Origin: CAYLLE01 sp964384485
GTDB taxonomy: Bacteria; Spirochaetota; Spirochaetia; CAYLLE01
Assembly (NCBI GenBank): GCA_964384485.1
Contig: CAYLLE010000103.1
Location: forward strand, 1 to 13,752
Reading direction: 5' to 3'
Length of the DNA stretch: 13,752 nt
In this document: in pieces, positions 7,270 to 13,752 of the stretch
Position numbering within the stretch: position 1 is the first letter of the stretch
Layout: each line of letters opens with the position of its first letter
Position numbers and translations under genes: made by a program
Notes under the pieces: model-generated
What the model was told of the DNA's origin: nothing
Database searches by the model: none
The model's input: only the letters and a program-made list of their open reading frames with translations

Positions 7270-9040
7270 TTTCCGCCCCCCATTTCCCTAGCTGGGATCT
7301 GAATATTTCCTGATATACCGTGGAAGTCTTAAGGAGCTCCTCATGGTTTCCCTGGGCGGCGGCATCGCCGTTTTCAAGGATGATGATTCTGTCCGCCCGG
7401 TACACCGATGAAAGCCGCTGCGCCACAATCAGTGTGGTGAGTCCGGTGCTGTATTCCCGGAGGGAATTTCTGATCTCGTTTTCCGTCTCCATATCCACCG
7501 CGCTGGTACAGTCATCAAGTATCAATACCGACGGCCGGGTCAGCAGGGCTCTGGCAATGGCAACCCGCTGCTTCTGCCCCCCGGAAAGACCGACTCCCCT
7601 CTGCCCGATCGGCGTATCATACCCCCGGGGGAGCCTTTCTATAAATTCCGCGATTTGGGCTGTTCGCGCCGCTCTTTTCACTTCCTCCAGGGAAGCCTCC
7701 GGTTTTCCGTACCGAATATTGTCCCCGATGGTTCCTGAAAAAAGGAGTGTTTCCTGCTGGACAATGATAATCCGGCTCCTGATTTCCTCCTCCGAATACT
7801 CCCGCAGATCCCGGCCGTCCAGGAGGATTTCCCCGGACGTTACATCATAGAACCGGGGTATCAGAAGGACCAGGGATGTTTTTCCCGATCCGGTTGCCCC
7901 CATAACGGCTACGGTTTCCCCGGGATTTACGGTAAAACTGATGTTCTTTAAAACGGGAGCACCGTTGTACGCGAACGTGACGTTCCGGTACTCAAGCCGT
8001 CCCCGTACGTCCGCTGATACTGCGGAAGCTTTCCCGCCGGAAGGTAAGTCCGGAAACGAGACGGCAGGTTTTTCATCCAGAATTTCAGTAACCCGTTCCG
8101 CCGAAACGAGGGACCTGGAGATCCGGGTTAATAGCATCCCCACCATCATCAGGGAAAAGAGAATCCGCTGCAGATAATTGATGAAGGCGACAATTTGTCC
8201 TACCGTAATTATTCCGTCCCATTCCCCGGTACCACCCAGCCAGAGCACGGCCACAATGCCCATGTTCAGGATAAAGATATTAAGGGGCATTATTGTCGCC
8301 ATAAGCCGCATCGCCCGGATTGTCTTGCCCATCAAATCATCATTCGCTTTCGCGAACCTGGTTTTCTCGTAGGCGCTCCGGACGAAGGATTTAACCAGCC
8401 GGACCCCCGCCAGATTCTCCTGCACCGTACCGTTCACATTATCCAGCCCGTCCTGTACAGCTATAAAGTTTTTAAAACCCCGGCGTATCACCGTAATTAT
8501 AACAAGGGAAATGAGGGGGATAATAGCAACAAGGATAAGGGATAATCGGGGACTGGTAATGATTGCCATCAGGACACTCCCTACCAGAAGAAGGGGAGCC
8601 CGGATCATAATGCGCAGCGTGAGCATTACCACCGTCTGGATCTGTACAACATCGTTGGTTAGTCTGGTTACGAGTCTGCCGGTCTTAAGCCGGTCCAGAT
8701 TGGCGAACGAAAAATCCTGAATCTTCCGGAACAGGGTCTCCCGCAGATCGGCGCCCATGCTCTGGGAGGCCCTCACCGCGAACACCGTACAGCCCAGTCC
8801 GCCGGCAAGACCAACCGCGGCAAGACCGATCATGAGCAGCCCGGTTTGGATGATCACCGGAAAGTTCCCCCCGGTAATGCCGGTGTCCACAATCCGCTCC
8901 AAAAGCCGCGGCTGAATCAGGTCCATCACAACTTCCGTGGTCATCAGGAGGGGAGCCAGAATTACCGCAGTCCGGTAGGGCCTTAGGAATTTAAGCACCT
9001 TCCTTACCGCCCGTGATCTTTTCTTCCGTTTCGCTTCCAT
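7259..9040 (-). CDS. heterodimeric ABC exporter, degenerate-site half-transporter
   Basis: This 593-residue half-transporter has six membrane segments (about 25-310) and an ATPase domain with Walker A GATGSGKT (381-388) and a canonical signature LSGGQ (485-489). Two catalytic positions are changed. Walker B is LILDD, with Asp510 where the catalytic Glu belongs, and the switch histidine is replaced by Gln541 (VAQRL). These are the substitutions known from degenerate subunits such as TM287. Its nucleotide site would bind but barely hydrolyse ATP. Its canonical signature would complete the active site of the partner encoded downstream. It starts 3 nt after the MarR stop codon with an AAGGAAT ribosome site. 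It acts in the inner membrane as one half of the exporter. Confidence 0.92.
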   Translation of the reverse strand: MEAKRKKRSRAVRKVLKFLRPYRTAVILAPLLMTTEVVMDLIQPRLLERIVDTGITGGNFPVIIQTGLLMIGLAAVGLAGGLGCTVFAVRASQSMGADLRETLFRKIQDFSFANLDRLKTGRLVTRLTNDVVQIQTVVMLTLRIMIRAPLLLVGSVLMAIITSPRLSLILVAIIPLISLVIITVIRRGFKNFIAVQDGLDNVNGTVQENLAGVRLVKSFVRSAYEKTRFAKANDDLMGKTIRAMRLMATIMPLNIFILNMGIVAVLWLGGTGEWDGIITVGQIVAFINYLQRILFSLMMVGMLLTRISRSLVSAERVTEILDEKPAVSFPDLPSGGKASAVSADVRGRLEYRNVTFAYNGAPVLKNISFTVNPGETVAVMGATGSGKTSLVLLIPRFYDVTSGEILLDGRDLREYSEEEIRSRIIIVQQETLLFSGTIGDNIRYGKPEASLEEVKRAARTAQIAEFIERLPRGYDTPIGQRGVGLSGGQKQRVAIARALLTRPSVLILDDCTSAVDMETENEIRNSLREYSTGLTTLIVAQRLSSVYRADRIIILENGDAAAQGNHEELLKTSTVYQEIFRSQLGKWGAENAE

Positions 9041-9043
9041 ACC

Positions 9044-9487
9044 TTATTCCTTTCCGGCGGAACGGTTCATCAGGTTTTCCTTTATCCGGGCGAGATACAC
9101 CAGCAGGTCATCCCGCTCCTTCCGGCTGAAACCGCCGAACGCCCTCCGGTCTAAATCGGCAAGGGCGGCCTTGACCTCTTTTTCCACATCCTTACCCCGC
9201 TGGGTAAGGAATACCCGGGAAATCCGTTCGTCCGAGGGATCGCTCTGCCGCCGGAGGAACCCGTTTTTTTCGAGCCGCCGTATCATCCTGCTCACCGTGG
9301 CAGGGGTGATGTGAAGACTCTCCGCCAGTTCGTTATGAGTCCGGCCGTCTTTTTCCCAGAGCCGGTGCAGAAGCGGGGGCTGTCCCCGGTACAGTCCGAA
9401 GTTTTCCAGAAGGGCGTGGACCGCCCGGTGATGAATTCGGCAGATATCGGCGAGGATTAATTCGTACTCGTCTCCCGTCTTTTTCAC
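9044..9487 (-). CDS. MarR-family transcriptional regulator
   Basis: This 147-residue protein has the MarR layout: N-terminal dimerisation helices, a winged helix-turn-helix (about 48-97) with recognition helix ITPATVSRMIRRLEKNGF (60-77), and the wing DPSDERISRVFLT (83-95). C-terminal helices complete the dimer interface. Proteins of this family are usually repressors released by small phenolic or drug-like ligands. It is the first gene of an operon with the two ABC exporter halves, 3 nt from the next gene. The promoter ahead of it carries a 41-bp perfect palindrome that is almost certainly its operator. Autorepression with ligand-induced expression of the exporter is the expected circuit. The inducing ligand cannot be read from the sequence. 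Confidence 0.92.
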   Translation of the reverse strand: MKKTGDEYELILADICRIHHRAVHALLENFGLYRGQPPLLHRLWEKDGRTHNELAESLHITPATVSRMIRRLEKNGFLRRQSDPSDERISRVFLTQRGKDVEKEVKAALADLDRRAFGGFSRKERDDLLVYLARIKENLMNRSAGKE

Positions 9488-9495
9488 GGATACCC

Positions 9496-9536
9496 CTATT
9501 ATTTAGCCGGCTAACAGTTAGCCGGCTAAATAATAG
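9496..9536. promoter_or_regulatory. 41-bp perfect palindrome, probable MarR operator
   Basis: Two 20-nt arms around a single central A match perfectly. Within them are two copies of the 12-bp palindrome TTAGCCGGCTAA (9503-9514 and 9518-9529), 15 bp apart start to start. MarR family sites are commonly short palindromes of TTAG...CTAA type. The site lies 9 nt upstream of the marR start and covers the -10 box and start point of the promoter at 9530-9558. Confidence 0.85.
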
Positions 9537-9558
9537 TACGGATAAGGACTGACGTCAA
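9530..9558 (-). promoter_or_regulatory. sigma-70-type promoter of the marR-ABC operon
   Basis: On the minus strand, TTGACG (9558-9553) and TATTAT (9535-9530) are separated by exactly 17 bp, five of six matches in the -35 box. The -10 hexamer falls in the outer arm of the 41-bp palindrome, so a bound regulator would exclude polymerase. Confidence 0.75.
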
Positions 9559-9625
9559 GGAGATAATGCGGTGTCGTCCGGTTCAGGCGGACATGAAGAC
9601 AGGTTGAGGGAATACCTACAGCCGG

Positions 9626-10468
9626 TCACTTCCTGGAAAAAAACAGAACATCAAACTCGTCAAACCACTCCCCCTTAAATCCTCCCTGAACCAGGGCAAG
9701 CTCATTCGGGTTCAACGGTATGATTGTATAGTAATGTTCCAGTGCTCCCCCTTTTTCCAGATCCAGCATGGTCATCCCGGTTTCTTTCCGGAGCGCGTAA
9801 TCGTATGTCTGGAGTTCCTGGGTGATCCACTGGAGCCTTCGAGGCTCGGTAATTTTGAAGGTGATGGAATCGGACCCGGTGTCCCAATTATAGGAGTATT
9901 CCTCACTAAAGGAGAATGTCAGGAATTTATCCGCCGCCCATGTACCGTATAGGTAATCGTTCATGGATTCGAGATCGGCTAAGCCGGTCAGCCACTCATA
10001 ATAATCCCGGCTCGTCTGGTAATTGATCCGGAAAACCGCCCACCGGGTTTCATCGATCCGGGAATTCCATTCCACCAGATTAAAGAGCAGATGATTCTCG
10101 CTGTCAATATCGGATATCAGCCAATACTGGGCCTCGTCGTAGAGTTCCTGAATAATTAAATAGTTGATCTCATCCGGGTTTTCATCTCCCGCGGTGAGAT
10201 AGTCAAACAAATTATAGGTCAGGATAACGCCGTCGGGACCGAAACTGCTCATCAGATTAGGCTGGGAAAAGATGACACGGCCAAATCCGTTTCCTTCCCC
10301 GTATCCTCCGTAAATTTCGGTCCCGGACTGACTGGACCACCATTCGAAGTTGACAGACTGATACCACTCACCCTGATAAGGCGCTTCCTCTCCTGAGCGG
10401 ACCGACTGGCTGAATCCGAAACACAGGAAAACAGTCAAAAAGAGGATACCGGCACATAGTTTTTTCAT
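9626..10468 (-). CDS. secreted protein of unknown function
   Basis: This 280-residue protein has a signal peptide: MKK, a hydrophobic core to about residue 18, and a probable cleavage after FGFSQ or nearby. No proper lipobox is seen, so it is likely periplasmic or secreted. The mature part is acidic and rich in Tyr, Trp and Ser, with alternating strand-like segments. A motif of the form G-[ETW]-W followed by an aromatic strand recurs at 31-44 (QGEWYQSVNFEWW), 174-187 (YGTWAADKFLTFSF) and 264-277 (FKGEWFDEFDVLFF), suggesting repeated beta-sheet or lipocalin-like units. I do not recognise the family. The start is supported by an AAGGGAGAG ribosome site. It has the same orientation as the MarR operon but is separated from it by that operon's own promoter, so it is probably monocistronic. 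Confidence 0.75.
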   Translation of the reverse strand: MKKLCAGILFLTVFLCFGFSQSVRSGEEAPYQGEWYQSVNFEWWSSQSGTEIYGGYGEGNGFGRVIFSQPNLMSSFGPDGVILTYNLFDYLTAGDENPDEINYLIIQELYDEAQYWLISDIDSENHLLFNLVEWNSRIDETRWAVFRINYQTSRDYYEWLTGLADLESMNDYLYGTWAADKFLTFSFSEEYSYNWDTGSDSITFKITEPRRLQWITQELQTYDYALRKETGMTMLDLEKGGALEHYYTIIPLNPNELALVQGGFKGEWFDEFDVLFFSRK

Positions 10469-10489
10469 GATAAATCTCTCCCTTCCAGC

Positions 10490-10574
10490 AAATCCCGGTC
10501 AACTCCTTACTGTGATTAAGAAAAGGCCATAATTTCATATAATATATGAATTTAGATCGGGTTGACCGGGAATT
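10490..10574. repeat. inverted repeat pair upstream of the secreted-protein gene
   Basis: CCCGGTCAAC (10494-10503) and GTTGACCGGG (10561-10570) are perfect inverted copies, extending to 13 of 14 matches. Between them lies a separate palindrome, TTCATAT-AAT-ATATGAA (10534-10550). The pair sits 22-106 bp upstream of the minus-strand start at 10468, where a promoter is expected. It could be a bipartite operator or a small palindromic element. Confidence 0.5.
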
Positions 10575-10600
10575 GCCGCATATTTTTTTCGCGGAAAAAC

Positions 10601-10689
10601 GGCCATTTCCGGTGATCCCGATTTATGTAATTGCTTGAAATAGAACAATTTATCAATTTTAATGCGAATGTGATCACCGGAAATTGCTG
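10601..10689. repeat. MITE-like repeat, copy B
   Basis: This is the second copy of the 90-bp element at 1-90, in the same orientation and 89 bp long. The right terminal arm (10672-10687) is identical to copy A. The left arm (10602-10617) has a single mismatch, C for A at 10604. Homology ends sharply at GCTG on the right. No target duplication is visible around it. Confidence 0.8.
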
Positions 10690-10774
10690 CTCTCCCTTCA
10701 GGATTCTTGGCTTATATTACGTATTGTAGTATAAAGTAGGATGATTTGCATGAGGTAAGAATACTGACACGAAA

Positions 10775-10896
10775 CGTGGACAAATTATCAAGATAATTAT
10801 TTTTCAGAAAAGGAAATGTGATCAACAGGCCGGAAATTGTATAAATCCCCGGGTAATTTGTCACAAGAAAACAAATTACACGATTTTTTGTCCACG
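10775..10896. repeat. 122-bp segment with inverted ends and a degenerate third repeat end
   Basis: CGTGGACAAA (10775-10784) is repeated in inverse at 10887-10896, and the match extends to 13 of 14 (GAA then A or T then the motif). Inside, AATGTGATCA (10815-10824) and CCGGAAATTG (10830-10839) reproduce the right end of the 90-bp element exactly, apart from a 5-bp insertion. ACAAATTATCAA (10780-10791) matches 11 of 12 core bases. It may be a decayed copy or a related element. Confidence 0.45.
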
Positions 10897-11029
10897 ATTC
10901 AAGACACTACCTACGGTTCAACTTACTTAGCAAATTTATAAATAAATTTAATAATTTTAAAACTATTTCTTGATTATTTTAATTTTTTACCTTAACATCT
11001 TATACAAGATTGTCACAAAGAGGAAAATC

Positions 11030-12058
11030 ATGATGGAACAAATTATCAAAGTAGAGAACCTGACAAAGGACTTTGTTATAAAAAAAGGTCCCGTGTTTAA
11101 AAAGACGAAGGAGATTCTAAAGGCGGTGGACGGGGTCTCATTCGATATCCGAAAGGGAGAGATATTCAGCCTTCTCGGACCGAACGGCGCGGGGAAAACA
11201 ACCACCATAAAGATGCTTTCCACGCTGCTCATTCCCACCTCAGGCCGGGCGTGGGTAAAAGGGCTGGATGTGGTTAAAGATGAGTTCGCGGTGCGGCAGG
11301 TCCTGACCGCCGTTCTTCCCGGGGAGCGGACTTTGTACTGGAAACTGACGGTTCGGGAAAACCTGGAATATTTCGGATCACTGTACGGCCTGAAAGGTTC
11401 TTTTGTCAAAAGAAGAATTGATGAGCTCCTCGGTTTTTTCGGTCTGCAGGATAAACGGTCCACTCTGGTGGAGAAGCTCTCCACCGGTCAAAGGCAGAAA
11501 GTGGTTCTCTCCCGGGCTCTTATCCCGGAACCGGAAGTTATCCTCCTGGATGAACCGACTCTGGGGCTCGACCCGAACGCGGCCATTCAGCTTCGGTCGC
11601 TTATCCGGAAGATTTCGGATGCCGGTACCACCATTCTACTTACCACCCATTATATGTACGAAGCCGATGAACTTTCCGACCGGGTAGCCATCATCGCCGG
11701 CGGGAAAATCGTTTGTCTGGATACCCCGGAAGCACTGAAAAAAACGCTCCACGCGAAGAAAATTGTCCGGGTGACACTGAGCAAGTGGGATGAGCAGATT
11801 TCCCGGGAGTATAACAGCCGGTTTATCACCCAGGATATCACCTATCAAAGACAGTACGATGATTTTAAAGTTACAATCAAATATGATGCGCCCCGCGTGA
11901 GTCTTCCGGAAATAACCGAGTTTTTTGTGAAGCGGGGAATTGAAGTCCGGAACATCACTATTGACGCGCCTACCCTGGAGGACGTTTTTATAGAAAAAAC
12001 CGGTACCACCATGGAAAAAAAGGAGGAACAGCATGATGCATCCCCGGTTCTGGCTTAA
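11030..12058 (+). CDS. ABC-2-type exporter ATPase
   Basis: The start at 11030 (MMEQIIKVEN) is chosen because AAAGAGG sits six bases upstream; an in-frame ATG at 10970 lacks such a site. The 342-residue protein has Walker A GPNGAGKT (50-57), signature LSTGQ (150-154), Walker B ILLDE (171-175, Glu175) and switch His207 (TTHYMYEAD). A C-terminal extension follows, typical of DrrA-like ABC-2 ATPases. Around 97-103 the sequence LPGERTL stands where the Q-loop glutamine is usual, so that Gln appears replaced. It powers the two membrane proteins encoded immediately downstream. Its last 26 nt overlap the first permease gene, indicating translational coupling. The cargo is unknown; drugs, polysaccharides or lipids are known for relatives. 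Confidence 0.92.
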   Translation: MMEQIIKVENLTKDFVIKKGPVFKKTKEILKAVDGVSFDIRKGEIFSLLGPNGAGKTTTIKMLSTLLIPTSGRAWVKGLDVVKDEFAVRQVLTAVLPGERTLYWKLTVRENLEYFGSLYGLKGSFVKRRIDELLGFFGLQDKRSTLVEKLSTGQRQKVVLSRALIPEPEVILLDEPTLGLDPNAAIQLRSLIRKISDAGTTILLTTHYMYEADELSDRVAIIAGGKIVCLDTPEALKKTLHAKKIVRVTLSKWDEQISREYNSRFITQDITYQRQYDDFKVTIKYDAPRVSLPEITEFFVKRGIEVRNITIDAPTLEDVFIEKTGTTMEKKEEQHDASPVLA

Positions 12059-12869
12059 ACCGACCTTCATGGTGGCATGGAAAGATATCAGAATCACCAC
12101 CCGGTATCCTTCATGGTTTGTGGCATCCTTTATCTGGCCGGTTATTTTTCCGCTGACTTTTTTCTTCATCGGCCGGGGATTGGCCGGGCCTGACGGACAG
12201 GGTCTCTCCAATTTCTCGCGGCTCGCGGACACTCCCGATTTTGCTTCGTTCCTCATTATCGGAAATCTCATCTGGATGTTTGTTAACATCAACCTTTGGA
12301 TGGGCGGTACGAGCCTTCAGCAGGACCGGATGCGGGGAACCTTCGATACCCAGTGGATTCTCCCGGTAAGTAAAACATCCCTGGTACTGGGAGCAACCAT
12401 CGCGTCCCTGATCCTGAACTTTATCCCCATGGTAGCGGCAATCGCCATATATGCCTCCCTGGGAGCCCTTACCCTAACCGGAAATTTTTTTCAGATTCTG
12501 GTGACCATTATCCTGGTTTTCCCGTTCCTGATAGGCTTCCTCTTTACATTCGCCGCCGTTACCCTCCGGGTCCGGCAGGCATTTATCGCAGTTCATGTTA
12601 TGCGTGCCCTCCTTTCAATATTCTGCGGACTCCAGTTTCCCCTTGCCGTGCTGCCGGACTCGGTAGTAAAAATCGGGGAGGTAATTCCCCTTACCCATTT
12701 TGTTTCGGTTCTCCGGGGGATCGTGATAAACCGTGAATCCTTAGGGGCGCACACAGGTTCGCTTATCTATCTGGTGGTAAGCGGAGCGGTCATGTTCGCT
12801 CTGGGATGGGTTACCTTCTCCATGGTAAATAAAAACGTTAGACGCCGGGGACTTTCGGCGGGATACTAA
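12033..12869 (+). CDS. ABC-2-type permease, first subunit
   Basis: This 278-residue integral membrane protein starts with a short cytoplasmic N-terminus containing WKDIRITTRYPSWF, an amphipathic entry typical of ABC-2 permeases. About six hydrophobic segments follow (near 27-47, 72-90, 112-136, 146-176, 188-208 and 245-265). The start at 12033 is supported by a strong AGGAGG site (12021-12026) six bases upstream, inside the ATPase gene. It forms the membrane pore together with the permease encoded next. The two are not close copies, so the transporter is probably a heterodimer in its membrane part. Confidence 0.88.
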   Translation: MMHPRFWLKPTFMVAWKDIRITTRYPSWFVASFIWPVIFPLTFFFIGRGLAGPDGQGLSNFSRLADTPDFASFLIIGNLIWMFVNINLWMGGTSLQQDRMRGTFDTQWILPVSKTSLVLGATIASLILNFIPMVAAIAIYASLGALTLTGNFFQILVTIILVFPFLIGFLFTFAAVTLRVRQAFIAVHVMRALLSIFCGLQFPLAVLPDSVVKIGEVIPLTHFVSVLRGIVINRESLGAHTGSLIYLVVSGAVMFALGWVTFSMVNKNVRRRGLSAGY

Positions 12870-12884
12870 AAGGAAAAGATAAAA

Positions 12885-13748
12885 ATGACATATACTGAAA
12901 CGGCATCTTTAAACAAAAGCATTCCAGTCCTTAGAAGGCTGGGAATGGTGGGAGCCATCATCAAGAAAAATACCCTTGAGTTTTTCCGGTATCCTGCTGA
13001 GTTTTTCTTCAGCTTTATCATGCCCGTCATCTGGTTTCTGCCTACCTATTTCCTCATAATATCATTCGCCCCGGACGGGAGTTCCGCGGGATTGGCATCC
13101 TGGACCGGAAACGACAGCTTCTTTCCGTACTTTTTATCGGGAATGCTGGTAAGCTACGTTATTTCCAGTATCTTCTGGGGAATAGGCCTCTCCCTGAAAC
13201 GGCTTATGGACATCGGGATGTTCGAAACTATCTGGACCTGTCCGATTCCTAAAATCACCTACATTGTCGGAGAATCATTATTCTCGGTTATCCGTCTGAG
13301 TTTGGAACTCGGGATCCTGTATCTGGCATTCCGGTTCGTTTTCGGATTCTATCTCCCGGCGGGTATAGCGGCGCTGCTGCCGTTTTTCATCCCGTTTGTT
13401 TTCATGATGTACGGATTCGGAATACTCTTTGCCTCGTTGGTCATGCTGGTAAAAGACGCGAATATGCTGACCGATACGTCAAGCTTCATCGTTACCACCC
13501 TGACGGGAACCCAGAACCCGCCCCAGGTTTTTCCCCGGATCCTTCTGACCATATCTCTGGCCATACCCATCACCCATTTTATCGACTACATCCGGGTAAG
13601 CAGTATGGGGATTGTTCCCCTCGTTCCGGTATGGATCGAGCTGCTGGTCATCTTCGCGGGGGCAGTTATCTTCCCTGCCGCGGGGATTCTGGCCTTCAAG
13701 AAGGTGGACCGCCGATGCAGAATAAAGGGGAATCTGCAGGCTCATTAA
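12885..13748 (+). CDS. ABC-2-type permease, second subunit
   Basis: This 287-residue integral membrane protein has ABC-2 architecture: a cytoplasmic N-terminus with IIKKNTLEFFRYPAEFF leading into about six membrane segments (near 43-62, 83-103, 130-155, 163-187, 205-228 and 244-268). It starts 15 nt after the first permease stop codon, with AAGGA before the ATG. It completes a three-gene operon with the ATPase and first permease. Its stop is four bases from the window end, so any further operon genes or terminator cannot be seen. Confidence 0.88.
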   Translation: MTYTETASLNKSIPVLRRLGMVGAIIKKNTLEFFRYPAEFFFSFIMPVIWFLPTYFLIISFAPDGSSAGLASWTGNDSFFPYFLSGMLVSYVISSIFWGIGLSLKRLMDIGMFETIWTCPIPKITYIVGESLFSVIRLSLELGILYLAFRFVFGFYLPAGIAALLPFFIPFVFMMYGFGILFASLVMLVKDANMLTDTSSFIVTTLTGTQNPPQVFPRILLTISLAIPITHFIDYIRVSSMGIVPLVPVWIELLVIFAGAVIFPAAGILAFKKVDRRCRIKGNLQAH

Positions 13749-13752
13749 CCGA

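Larger units (their letters stand above)
10469..11029. other. 561-bp gene-free region rich in inverted repeats
   Basis: This lies between the divergent secreted-protein gene and the ABC-2 operon. It holds the leader of the secreted protein, an inverted repeat pair (10490-10574), repeat copy B (10601-10689), and a 122-bp region bounded by inverted CGTGGACAAA ends. The AT-rich leader before the ABC-2 operon contains AAATTTAT/ATAAATTT arms at 10933-10950. No convincing ORF, tRNA or known RNA was seen. A TATACA at 11001-11006 could be the -10 box of the ABC-2 operon, but no good -35 accompanies it. Confidence 0.6.

Noticed and set aside
9576..9592. GTCCG/CGGAC hairpin as a terminator for the secreted-protein gene
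   Set aside because: The stem is only five pairs and no T-run follows on the minus strand. It may be chance.
10970..11029. Upstream ATG giving a 20-residue longer ABC-2 ATPase
   Set aside because: It lies in AT-rich leader sequence without a ribosome site, whereas AAAGAGG precedes the ATG at 11030 at ideal spacing and the protein then begins at the normal family position.
10469..11029. CRISPR array or tandem repeat array
   Set aside because: The repeats here are single inverted pairs and one dispersed element. There are no regularly spaced direct repeats with unique spacers.

Overview
The window looks like a bacterial chromosome segment of about 50% GC from a Gram-negative-type, probably anaerobic organism. 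Signal peptides, multiple UroD-like methyltransferase genes, a HisKA_2-type sensor kinase and repeated ABC exporter operons suggest a member of the Spirochaetota, but this is inference from gene content; no rRNA or other marker is present. A 100-N scaffold gap shows it is a draft assembly.

Layout. Positions 1-90 hold a short repeat with 16-bp inverted ends; a second copy in the same orientation lies at 10601-10689. Positions 145-3224 are a decaying tract. A small Gly-tailed ORF, an N-terminally truncated alpha/beta hydrolase and a UroD-like remnant are on the minus strand. A solute-binding protein remnant and a truncated HisKA_2 sensor kinase are on the plus strand. Each of the four larger genes has lost a block of its conserved family sequence, and most also change frame. 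The divergent spacer at 1631-1838 still carries recognisable promoter motifs and palindromes.

Positions 3193-5388 carry an apparently intact UroD-like zinc methyltransferase and a D12-class DNA adenine methyltransferase with no visible restriction partner, both on the plus strand. Converging on them is a minus-strand operon (9487 to 5404): a MarR regulator and two half-transporters forming an asymmetric heterodimeric ABC exporter, one with a degenerate and one with a consensus ATPase site. The operon starts with a good sigma-70-type promoter whose -10 box lies inside a 41-bp perfect palindrome made of two TTAGCCGGCTAA boxes, a strong candidate for the MarR operator.

Positions 9626-10468 encode a secreted protein of unknown function. 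Its upstream region, about 560 bp with no convincing gene, holds several nested inverted repeats and the second repeat copy. Positions 11030-13748 are a plus-strand ABC-2 export operon (ATPase plus two different permeases).

No RNA gene, CRISPR array, complete insertion sequence or clearly new multi-gene system was seen. The most notable points are the deletion-scarred gene tract, the paired MITE-like repeats, and the very clean MarR operator/promoter.
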